Assembly (NCBI GenBank): GCA_016297945.1
Contig: JAEDFR010000072.1
Span: 1-12,667, forward strand
DNA length: 12,667 bases
Source of the DNA: Lachnospiraceae bacterium
Lineage (GTDB): Bacteria; Bacillota; Clostridia; Lachnospirales; Lachnospiraceae
Direction: 5' to 3'
Position 1 is the first letter of the stretch, and each line of letters begins with the position of its first letter. The position numbers and the translations under genes were made by a program. Below are positions 1 through 6,732 of this stretch, piece by piece. Under the pieces are notes generated by a model. That model had not been told where the DNA came from. It did no database searches and was given only the letters and a program-made list of their open reading frames with translations.

Positions 1-969
1 TTCGATCCTAAGGGCAAATCAGATAGAGAAATTATGGCATTCTGCCAGAGCTTTATGACAGAGCTTGGCAAATACATTGGAGCAGATATCGATGTTCCTG
101 CAGGTGATATCGGAACAGGTGCCCGTGAAATTGGTTTCATGTTCGGACAGTACAAGAGAATTCAGGGAATGTTCGAAGGTGTGCTTACCGGTAAGGGACT
201 TACCTGGGGTGGTTCTTTAGCTCGTACACAGGCTACAGGTTATGGTTTATTATACTTAACCAATGCATTATTAAAAGATCATGGCATTGATATTGCAGGC
301 AAGACATGTGCTGTTTCCGGTTCCGGTAACGTTGCTATCTATGCAATTGAAAAAGCTCATCAGTTAGGCGCTAAGTGTGTAACATGTTCTGATTCAACAG
401 GATGGATTTATGATCCCGAAGGAATTGATGTTGCACTGTTAAAAGAAGTAAAAGAAGTAAAACGTGCTCGCTTAACAGAATATGCAGCAGCAAGACCTTC
501 TGCAGAATATCATGCAAAACAGAATGGCGAACATGGTGTATGGCAGTACAAAGTAGATTTAGCTCTTCCTTGCGCTACTCAGAACGAATTAGATCTTGAA
601 GATGCTAAGATGTTAGTTGCAAACGGTGTTATTTCCGTAACCGAAGGTGCTAACATGCCTACTACACTGGATGCTACAAAATACTTACAGGAGAATGGCG
701 TATTATTCGTTGGTGGTAAAGCTGCTAATGCAGGTGGTGTTGCTACATCAGCATTAGAAATGAGCCAGAACTCTGAAAGACTTTCATGGTCATTCGAAGA
801 AGTTGACGGAAAACTGAAAGGTATCATGGAAACAATCTATGCTAATATTTCCGATGCAGCTAAGAGATACAACATGACTGTTGGAGGAAACGACGACTAT
901 GTGGCTGGTGCAAACATTGCCGGTTTCGAAAAAGTTGTTGATGCGATGTTGGCTCAGGGAGTTTGCTAA
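1..969 (+). CDS. gdhA: NADP-specific glutamate dehydrogenase, 3' part (5' end outside window)
   Basis: This enzyme catalyses reductive amination of 2-oxoglutarate with ammonia to glutamate, a main ammonium-assimilation step in the cytoplasm. The frame is open from base 1 and begins FDPKGKSD, which in the family directly follows the catalytic Lys-Gly-Gly-Ser-Asp segment, so roughly the first quarter (about 120 residues) is missing. Visible are 322 residues: the PAGDIGTGAREIG segment, the TWGGSLARTQATGYG segment, and the GSGNVA dinucleotide-binding loop at fragment residues 107-112. The C-terminal substrate domain contains ANAGGVATSALEMSQNS. The length to the stop suits the hexameric bacterial GdhA family of about 445 residues. 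Codon use is strongly biased (GCT, GAA, GGT), as expected for a highly expressed enzyme. It is followed by its own terminator, so it is probably monocistronic or last in its transcript. The family call is secure. NADP rather than NAD use is inferred from the family. Confidence 0.97.
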   Translation, partial: FDPKGKSDREIMAFCQSFMTELGKYIGADIDVPAGDIGTGAREIGFMFGQYKRIQGMFEGVLTGKGLTWGGSLARTQATGYGLLYLTNALLKDHGIDIAGKTCAVSGSGNVAIYAIEKAHQLGAKCVTCSDSTGWIYDPEGIDVALLKEVKEVKRARLTEYAAARPSAEYHAKQNGEHGVWQYKVDLALPCATQNELDLEDAKMLVANGVISVTEGANMPTTLDATKYLQENGVLFVGGKAANAGGVATSALEMSQNSERLSWSFEEVDGKLKGIMETIYANISDAAKRYNMTVGGNDDYVAGANIAGFEKVVDAMLAQGVC

Positions 970-1002
970 TTAAGAATTTCTAAGATAATATAAGATATGA
1001 AG

Positions 1003-1039
1003 AAGTCCTGTAAACCCAGTGTTTATGGGACTTTTCTTT
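1003..1039 (+). terminator. Intrinsic terminator of gdhA
   Basis: A 13-bp stem pairs 1003-1015 (AAGTCCTGTAAAC) with 1021-1033 (GTTTATGGGACTT), with two G-T wobbles and the loop CCAGT. It is followed by TTCTTT at 1034-1039. It lies 34 bases after the gdhA stop, which fits rho-independent termination. Confidence 0.9.
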
Positions 1040-1249
1040 ATGTATCGATAAGACATGCGAATTGTCAGAATATTCATAAAAATAATAAGAAAAATGATCA
1101 GCATTTTTTGACTATAGTAAAATGGTTATTATGGGTTAATAATCAAATAACACAAGCCGATATATTACTTAGCAAAGGAAGGCGTATTTTTCAATGGATT
1201 GATATTCATCGAAGAATGCGCATTTTTTATTGGAGCAAAGAGTGGTGCA

Positions 1250-1330
1250 GTCAGAGACTTTGACAATAGTGCAGATGTAATCCGTGCTGGCGTAACAGAG
1301 CTTTGTGAAAAATTCCCGTTGTATGTATAA
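1250..1330 (+). pseudogene. Probable 3' remnant of serine hydroxymethyltransferase (glyA)
   Basis: Reading 1250-1330 gives 26 residues and a stop: VRDFDNSADVIRAGVTE, then LCEKFPLYV. This matches the style of the C-terminal end of GlyA in Clostridia, which typically ends in a DFxxxAxxIRxxVxxLCEKYPLY pattern. The frame is open back to 1151, but I do not recognise the residues upstream of about 1250, and no start codon with a ribosome binding site serves them. The body of GlyA is absent. A deletion or rearrangement that left only the last part of the gene is the simplest reading. The match is from memory of the family and the segment is short, so it is tentative. The alternative is chance similarity in a non-coding spacer. 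Confidence 0.5.
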
Positions 1331-1352
1331 AAATGAAGCGGCTATAATATGA

Positions 1353-1388
1353 AAAAGAGCCGGCGGCTTTGTGACTGTCGACTCTTTT
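1353..1388. terminator. Bidirectional hairpin terminator
   Basis: AAAAGAG (1353-1359) pairs with CTCTTTT (1382-1388). The inner stem continues through CGGCGG against a GTCG-containing arm, with wobbles and mismatches. A T-run is present on both strands. Rightward it would end the glyA-like remnant (stop at 1330). Leftward it would end the minus-strand gene whose stop is at 1427. Confidence 0.65.
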
Positions 1389-1426
1389 GTTATCTATTGT
1401 ATTATGGATTTTCCTGTTTATTCTGG

Positions 1427-1807
1427 TCAGTCTTTTTCAGTTTTTATTTCACTTTGAAGCTTTTGAAAACGGAACAATAATTCCGTATCGGATTGTGGCA
1501 TCAGCCAGATATCGTGAATGAAAGATAGATCTGTTTGAACTATATGCTCTTTTATGGAATGATCGGTGCACAAAATGATTTTTGAATTCTTTTTTGCGCT
1601 TTGCTTTAAAAGGTTGAAAGTTTCCGTGGTAGGAACTTCTTTCATGTGAAAAAAGATGATATCGGAAACTGCCAGTACAAAGTTTTTCGGCATATCTGAA
1701 CAAATAATTTCATGTGAAAAACCGTCTAAAGGGTCCGCCTTTGCAATTACATCCTTTAGCGTGTCCAGTGAGCCGATTAAGTTGATTGACGATCTGCATT
1801 GATACAT
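1427..1807 (-). CDS. Small protein of unknown function, possible degenerate receiver-like domain
   Basis: I do not recognise a named family. The 126 residues have alternating hydrophobic strands and helices: SINLIGS, VSDIIFFHM, SKIILCTD, then DIWLMPQSDTELLFRFQKL. This is the rhythm of a CheY-like receiver fold. The strand-3 position where receivers carry the phosphoryl-accepting Asp reads FFHM, and the usual Lys-Pro near strand 5 reads MPQS, so phosphorylation looks impossible. The ending resembles the N-terminal sensory module of larger signalling proteins cut off before its output domain, so a truncated gene is possible. Start choice: an in-frame ATG at 1837 lies at the expected transcription start and would have no leader. 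The ATG at 1807 has GGGGA about six bases upstream. No signal peptide or membrane segment is visible. It has its own promoter and terminator, which supports a real transcript. Confidence 0.5.
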   Translation of the reverse strand: MYQCRSSINLIGSLDTLKDVIAKADPLDGFSHEIICSDMPKNFVLAVSDIIFFHMKEVPTTETFNLLKQSAKKNSKIILCTDHSIKEHIVQTDLSFIHDIWLMPQSDTELLFRFQKLQSEIKTEKD

Positions 1808-1845
1808 AGTATTCCCCATTTCTACACGATTTAACACTTTACCAC

Positions 1846-1874
1846 ATTATAGCAAAAAGAGAAATGTTTGAAAA
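1846..1874 (-). promoter_or_regulatory. Sigma-A-type promoter of the small minus-strand gene
   Basis: Read on the minus strand, TTTTCA (1869-1874) and TATAAT (1846-1851) are 17 bp apart. The -10 is perfect and the -35 matches 4 of 6. Transcription would begin near 1839, which favours translation from 1807 rather than 1837. Confidence 0.6.
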
Positions 1875-1900
1875 GATGCTGGAAAAGCGGACAGATTTAT

Positions 1901-1929
1901 TTGCACCGCTATGAAAATTCGGCTACAAT
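1901..1929 (+). promoter_or_regulatory. Probable promoter of the GTPase-NYN fusion and pepF unit
   Basis: TTGCAC (1901-1906) and TACAAT (1924-1929) are separated by 17 bp. The start would be near 1936, giving a leader of about 95 nt. I see no strong hairpin or attenuator in the leader. The promoter is divergent from the minus-strand promoter at 1846-1874, and the two -35 boxes are about 26 bp apart. Confidence 0.5.
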
Positions 1930-2018
1930 ATCAAATGAAAGAATTATTTCGAAGTTACTTTTGTTTTCAGGCTCAATATTAACACTGCAATAAAGTGATT
2001 GCTATATCAAGAAGAAAC

Positions 2019-2024
2019 AGGAAG
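2019..2024 (+). promoter_or_regulatory. Ribosome binding site deciding the fusion gene start
   Basis: AGGAAG lies six bases before the ATG at 2031. It touches the ATG at 2025 directly, which excludes that codon. The upstream GTG at 1995 has no such site. Confidence 0.75.
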
Positions 2025-2030
2025 ATGATA

Positions 2031-4715
2031 ATGAAGAAACCAATCGTAGGAATTCTGGCTCATGTGGATGCCGGAAAGACAACTTTATCGGAAGCTTTAC
2101 TATATAACAGCGGTATGATACGAAAGATGGGGCGAGTGGACCATCAGGATGCGTTTTTAGATCATTTTGAGTTGGAGAAAAAGCGTGGAATAACCATTTT
2201 TTCAAAGCTTGCCAGGATGCAGTTTCTGGATGTGGACATGACGCTTTTGGATACGCCGGGACATGTGGATTTTTCGGCTGAAACGGAGCGGACATTGCAG
2301 GTGCTTGATTATGCCATTTTGGTTGTCAGTGCCACAGACGGTGTGCAGGCACATACAGAGACTTTGTGGAAGTTACTCATGCAGTATGAAGTACCTGCTT
2401 TTTTGTTTGTGAATAAACTGGATTTGCTTTATGATGCCGGGATGACGGAGACGCTAAATGAAGAAGGATCGGATTTGTTGAAGTCTGAGGACAATCCGTT
2501 TATGCAAACTGAAAAAGCAGCTAAGTTATCCGATGGTATCGAAACGGTTCTTTCTGAGTTGAGAACAAAATTAGATAGTCGGATAATGGATTTTTCAAAT
2601 CCGGATGCTGTGATGGAAGATATTGCGACCAATGATGAAGAAGCAATGGAGCAGTATCTAAAAACAGCGAAAGTAGATGAAGATACCATAAGAGGTATGA
2701 TTGCAGAAAGAAAGATATTTCCTGTTTATTTTGGATCGGCATTGAAAAACAACGGCATAAAAAATTTTATGGAAGGTTTAAACCAATGGTTTTGCGAGCT
2801 TTCCTATCCGGAAGAATTTGGAGCAAAGGTATATAAAATCGGCAGAGATGATCAGGGGAATCGTTTAACTTATTTGAAAGTTACCGGAGGCGAACTAAAA
2901 GTCAAGGGAGTGTTAGGGGACGAAAAAGTAGATCAGATTCGTCTCTATTCCGGTGCAAAGTTCGACCTTGCAAAGAAGGCGGAAGCCGGTATGATCTGTG
3001 CCGTGACGGGACCGCTAAAGACTTATCCGGGTGAGGGAATCGGGATAGAAGCACAGACAAAAGAAGGGGTTCTTAGTCCGGTTATGACTTATCGGATGAT
3101 TCCGCCCAAAGGGATGGATTCGCTTGTGCTTTTAAAGAAAGTCAAAGAGCTTGAGGAAGAAGATCCGATGCTTCATGTTTTGTGGAATGAAGAGCATCAG
3201 GAAATCCATGTTCAGATTATGGGAAAGGTTCAGTTAGAGGTATTACAGTCCCTGATGAAAGAGCGTTTTGATGTGGACGTGACCTTTGGAACCGGAAGCA
3301 TCGTATATAAAGAAACCATTGCTGCACCCGTAGAAGGTGTCGGACATTTTGAGCCTTTGCGGCATTATGCCGAAGTACATTTATTGTTGGAGCCGTTGCC
3401 ACAGGGGAGCGGACTGGTATTCGATACAGAGGTTAGCGAAGATGAATTGGACTTAAACTGGCAGAGACTGGTATTGACACATCTGGAAGAACGGGAACAT
3501 CGTGGTGTGTTGACCGGCGCTGCCATTACGGACATGCGAATCACTCTGGTTGCCGGAAAAGCACATATCAAACATACCGAGGGCGGTGATTTCAGACAGG
3601 CGACATATCGCGCGGTGCGTCAGGGATTAAAGAGTGGGGAATGTATCCTGTTGGAACCTTATTACGCGTTTGAACTGACGGTGCCAAATGAACAGATTGG
3701 GCGTACCATGAATGATATGCAATTGATGAGCGGAACATTTCTGCCACCCGAGACATTATCAGATGGTATGACATTGCTAAAAGGCATGGTGCCGGTTTCG
3801 ACGGCGCTTGATTATATGAGTGAGGTGCATGCATACACCAAAGGCCGCGGGCAGTTAAAGCTCTCAAACGGAGGTTATGGTCCTTGTCACAACGCCGAGG
3901 AAGTGATAGAAAAAAGAGGATATGACAGTGAAAAAGATCACTTCAATCCGACCGGTTCCGTTTTTTGTGAGCATGGTGCAGGAACCTATATTCCGTGGGA
4001 TCAGGTTCGGGATTATATGCATGTACAAAGCAAAGCTTTGCAAAATGATACGCATTTTGAAACGGAAGAAGAGCGCCTGCTAAGAAAAGCGGATGCAGAT
4101 AAAAGGCGTAGGGGAAAAGCGGCATCCGAAGGCTTTGGCAAAGAACTGGAAGAAATCATGCTTCGCGAGTTCGGACCGATAAAAAGGCGTGAATATGGGA
4201 ATGGTAATACCAGATACATTTCTGACGGTAAAAATGTAAGTGGCGAAGTTTTTCAGAAGAAATATAAAAAGAAAACGCAGAAGCCGGCAGAAAACTATCT
4301 GCTTGTGGACGGCTATAACATTATATTTGCATGGGATGAATTAAAAGAGTTAGCGAAGGATAACTTGGATGCGGCCAGAGGCAGATTGATGGATATTTTA
4401 TGCGATTATCAGGGCTTTACAAAATGCCGCCTGATTCTGGTGTTTGATGCGTATAAGATAAAAGGAAATCCGGGAGCGGTAACAAAATATCACAATATTG
4501 ATGTGATTTATACAAAAGAGGCTGAAACGGCAGATATGTATATTGAAAAAGTTACCAGACAAATCGGTCAGGAGCACCGGGTGCGAGTCGCAACCTCCGA
4601 TGGATTGGAGCAGATGATCATATTAGGACATGGTGCCATGCGCGTTTCTGCAAGGGAATTTGAACTAGAAGTGGCGGATGTGAAAGAAAAAGTGAGAAGT
4701 ATTATTGAAGTCTAA
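2031..4715 (+). CDS. TetM/EF-G-like ribosomal GTPase fused to a Rae1/YacP-type NYN nuclease domain
   Basis: The protein has 894 residues. Residues ~1-665 form a translation-factor GTPase of the ribosomal-protection (TetM/TetO/TetW) branch. G1 is AHVDAGKTT (10-18), G2 RGIT (52-55), G3 DTPGH (74-78), G4 NKLD (128-131) and G5 SAL (236-238). EF-G-like domains II to V follow, including EPYYAFEL and the YTKGRGQ segment near the end of domain V. TetM itself is about 640 residues and stops there. Here a charged, Lys/Arg-rich linker (~670-755) leads to an NYN/PIN-like domain at ~756-894. This begins LVDGYNII (758-765) and has candidate acidic residues D760, D806, E830, D835 and D857 in the order seen in Rae1/YacP, the A-site mRNA endonuclease of Bacillus. 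In the domain IV tip loop, where TetM has Ser-Pro-Val, this protein has HIKHTEGGDFR (512-522), so tetracycline protection is doubtful. The role is inferred: a GTP-driven ribosome factor delivering a nuclease to the A site. It probably shares a transcript with pepF 45 bases downstream. Confidence 0.93.
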   Translation: MKKPIVGILAHVDAGKTTLSEALLYNSGMIRKMGRVDHQDAFLDHFELEKKRGITIFSKLARMQFLDVDMTLLDTPGHVDFSAETERTLQVLDYAILVVSATDGVQAHTETLWKLLMQYEVPAFLFVNKLDLLYDAGMTETLNEEGSDLLKSEDNPFMQTEKAAKLSDGIETVLSELRTKLDSRIMDFSNPDAVMEDIATNDEEAMEQYLKTAKVDEDTIRGMIAERKIFPVYFGSALKNNGIKNFMEGLNQWFCELSYPEEFGAKVYKIGRDDQGNRLTYLKVTGGELKVKGVLGDEKVDQIRLYSGAKFDLAKKAEAGMICAVTGPLKTYPGEGIGIEAQTKEGVLSPVMTYRMIPPKGMDSLVLLKKVKELEEEDPMLHVLWNEEHQEIHVQIMGKVQLEVLQSLMKERFDVDVTFGTGSIVYKETIAAPVEGVGHFEPLRHYAEVHLLLEPLPQGSGLVFDTEVSEDELDLNWQRLVLTHLEEREHRGVLTGAAITDMRITLVAGKAHIKHTEGGDFRQATYRAVRQGLKSGECILLEPYYAFELTVPNEQIGRTMNDMQLMSGTFLPPETLSDGMTLLKGMVPVSTALDYMSEVHAYTKGRGQLKLSNGGYGPCHNAEEVIEKRGYDSEKDHFNPTGSVFCEHGAGTYIPWDQVRDYMHVQSKALQNDTHFETEEERLLRKADADKRRRGKAASEGFGKELEEIMLREFGPIKRREYGNGNTRYISDGKNVSGEVFQKKYKKKTQKPAENYLLVDGYNIIFAWDELKELAKDNLDAARGRLMDILCDYQGFTKCRLILVFDAYKIKGNPGAVTKYHNIDVIYTKEAETADMYIEKVTRQIGQEHRVRVATSDGLEQMIILGHGAMRVSAREFELEVADVKEKVRSIIEV

Positions 4716-4747
4716 TGAGAAAAGAGAATTGTGGCTTATTTTTGGAA

Positions 4748-4753
4748 AAGGAG
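4748..4753 (+). promoter_or_regulatory. Ribosome binding site deciding the pepF start
   Basis: AAGGAG lies seven bases before the ATG at 4761. An in-frame GTG at 4731 would place this site inside the gene and has no comparable site of its own. Confidence 0.85.
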
Positions 4754-4760
4754 CGGAATT

Positions 4761-6554
4761 ATGGCTATATTAAAACGATGCGAACAACAGATAGAAAATA
4801 CCTGGAAACTGGAAGATTTATATGAAAGTAAAGCAGAATGGGAAAATGACGGAACAAAGATTGATGAACTGATGGAAGAACTAAAAAAGTATAACAAAAC
4901 ATTGAAGAATGGTGCAGATGTTTTATTCGCCTGTCTTTCGTTATATGAAAAAGCGAACCTGCTACTTGAAAAAAACTATGTGTATGCCAATATGACCTAT
5001 CATCAGGATACAGCGGATGCGTCCTATCAGGCTATGGCGGGCGCGGCAGAAATAAAGATGAATGCCATGTCACAGGCGACTTCTTTTTTGACACCCCAGA
5101 TATTGGAATTGTCAGATGACATGCTGGCAGACTATTATCAAAAAGAAAGTGGTCTGGAAGAGTATCGTAAGTTTATAGAAGATATCCAAAGACAGAAGGA
5201 ACATACGCTGGATGAACGAGGAGAGGAGATGTTGGCAGCGGCTAACGAAGTCGCAAAGGGAGCTGCAAATATTTTTTCCATGTTTAACAATGCGGATATC
5301 CGTTTTGATGACATTGCAGGAGAAGATGGAGAAAAAACAACATTAACACAGGGTAACTATATTTCTTTTATGGAAAGTCAAAACCGGGATTTGAGAAAAG
5401 CTGCTTTTCATTCCATGTATAAGACTTATAAACAACATATCAATACCATTGCGGCCATGTATGATAATAAGGTCAGAGGATGTGCCTTTTTTGCAAAGCA
5501 GAGAGGTTATGAAAGCGCATTGGCTGCTTCCCTTGATGATACACAGGTGCCGGTAAGTGTTTATCATAAGTTAATCGAGGCTGTACATGCGAATTTACAG
5601 CCGATGTATGACTATGTGTCTTTACGAAAAAAGGTACTGGACGTAGAAGAACTGCATATGTACGATGTTTATGTACCGATGGTAAAAAATGTGGATAAAA
5701 CCTATTCTTTTGAAGAAGCAAAGCAATTGGTATTGGAAGGACTTTCGCCGTTAGGGGAAGAATATCTTGGTTTATTACAGGAGGGATTTGATAACCGTTG
5801 GATTGATGTCTACGAAAATATGGGAAAGCGCACCGGTGCTTATTCATGGGGCGCATATGGAACACATCCGTATGTCTTGATGAATTACCAGGGAACCTTA
5901 AATCATGTCTTTACCCTTGCACATGAAATGGGGCATGCTTTGCATTCACATTACTCAGACAAAAATCAGCCTTATCTGTATGCCGGATACCGGATTTTTG
6001 TTGCAGAGGTAGCTTCGACCTGTAATGAAGCGCTGTTAATCCATTATTTATTGCAAAAAACAGAAGATAAAAATGAGAGGGCGTATCTGATCAACTATTT
6101 TCTGGATCAGTTTAAAGGTACATTGTATCGACAGACCATGTTTGCAGAGTTTGAGTTAAAAGCGCATGAGACCGTGCAAAATAAGCAGACGCTAACGGCA
6201 GATTATTTGTGTGATATTTATAAGAAACTGAATGAATTATATTTTGGACCGGATATAGTTACGGATCCGGAGATTGCATATGAGTGGGCAAAAATCCCGC
6301 ATTTCTATACACCTTTTTATGTATATCAGTATGCAACCGGTTTTTCTGCAGCCATTGCAATCAGCAACCGGATTTTAAAAGAAGGGGCAACGGCGGTAGA
6401 AGATTATAAAAAATTCTTGAGTGGCGGAGGCAGTATGGATCCGATTTCTCTTTTGAAACTTTGTAACGTTGATATGACAAGCAGCGAACCGGTAGAAAGT
6501 GCATTGAACGTATTTAAAGAATATGTCGATTTGCTGGATAAAGAGATTTGCTAA
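4761..6554 (+). CDS. pepF: Oligoendopeptidase F (M3B zinc metallopeptidase)
   Basis: This cytoplasmic zinc endopeptidase cleaves short oligopeptides. The 597 residues match the usual PepF length of about 600. The zinc site is HEMGH at 388-392, followed by the third ligand Glu416 within YRIFVAEVASTCNE. Other family segments are the helical N-terminal half, GAYSWGAYGTHPY before the zinc motif, HFYTPFYVYQYATGFSAA near the C-terminus, and the closing FLSGGGSMDPISLL segment. All catalytic residues I expect are present. It starts 45 bases after the GTPase-NYN fusion on the same strand with no terminator between, so the two are probably co-transcribed. That could pair production of peptides from interrupted translation with their degradation, but this is inference only. 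There is no signal peptide. The stop codon lies inside the first copy of a 24-bp tandem duplication. Confidence 0.96.
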   Translation: MAILKRCEQQIENTWKLEDLYESKAEWENDGTKIDELMEELKKYNKTLKNGADVLFACLSLYEKANLLLEKNYVYANMTYHQDTADASYQAMAGAAEIKMNAMSQATSFLTPQILELSDDMLADYYQKESGLEEYRKFIEDIQRQKEHTLDERGEEMLAAANEVAKGAANIFSMFNNADIRFDDIAGEDGEKTTLTQGNYISFMESQNRDLRKAAFHSMYKTYKQHINTIAAMYDNKVRGCAFFAKQRGYESALAASLDDTQVPVSVYHKLIEAVHANLQPMYDYVSLRKKVLDVEELHMYDVYVPMVKNVDKTYSFEEAKQLVLEGLSPLGEEYLGLLQEGFDNRWIDVYENMGKRTGAYSWGAYGTHPYVLMNYQGTLNHVFTLAHEMGHALHSHYSDKNQPYLYAGYRIFVAEVASTCNEALLIHYLLQKTEDKNERAYLINYFLDQFKGTLYRQTMFAEFELKAHETVQNKQTLTADYLCDIYKKLNELYFGPDIVTDPEIAYEWAKIPHFYTPFYVYQYATGFSAAIAISNRILKEGATAVEDYKKFLSGGGSMDPISLLKLCNVDMTSSEPVESALNVFKEYVDLLDKEIC

Positions 6555-6593
6555 GAGTAATGAAATCCCATTTGCTAAGAGTAATAAAATCCC
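6546..6593. repeat. 24-bp tandem duplication on the pepF stop codon
   Basis: The unit beginning ATTTGCTAAGAGTAAT occurs at 6546-6569 and again, abutting, at 6570-6593. There is a single difference (G6562 versus A6586). The first copy contains the last two sense codons and the TAA of pepF. There are only two copies and no spacers, so this is a local slippage or duplication event and not an array. Confidence 0.9.
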
Positions 6594-6594
6594 A

Positions 6595-6623
6595 TTGATT
6601 ATGCAAGATGCATCTATTATAAT
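6595..6623 (+). promoter_or_regulatory. Promoter of the Lon-type ATPase gene
   Basis: TTGATT (6595-6600), 17 bp, then a perfect TATAAT (6618-6623). Transcription would start near 6630, giving a leader of about 100 nt. The leader contains a 7-bp inverted repeat, TTGACTT (6634-6640) and AAGTCAA (6665-6671), which may be an operator or a weak hairpin. Confidence 0.65.
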
Positions 6624-6719
6624 GAATAGGACATTGACTTTGGATGAAGAATTTCATAAATGTCAAGTCAAATTGAAATACAAATGAGAGTGTAAAAATC
6701 AAATAAATTATATACGAAT

Positions 6720-6725
6720 GAGAGG
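6720..6725 (+). promoter_or_regulatory. Ribosome binding site deciding the ATPase start
   Basis: GAGAGG ends seven bases before the ATG at 6733. It overlaps the alternative ATG at 6718, which therefore cannot use it. Confidence 0.75.
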
Positions 6726-6732
6726 TTATAAT

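Noticed and set aside
997..1263. Open frame of 88 codons after gdhA
   Set aside because: It begins inside the gdhA terminator hairpin, has no ribosome binding site and no recognisable protein features.
1995..2030. GTG start giving a 12-residue longer GTPase fusion
   Set aside because: No ribosome binding site precedes it. AGGAAG is ideally placed for the ATG at 2031, after which family similarity begins at once.
2031..4715. Calling the gene a tetracycline resistance determinant
   Set aside because: The overall family matches, but the Ser-Pro-Val tip loop is absent, a nuclease domain is fused, and no mobile-element context is visible.
5473..5865. 130-codon minus-strand frame opposite pepF
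   Set aside because: It is a shadow of a well-supported gene and has no ribosome binding site or family features.
6546..6593. CRISPR-like repeat
   Set aside because: Two directly abutting copies without spacers and no cas genes.
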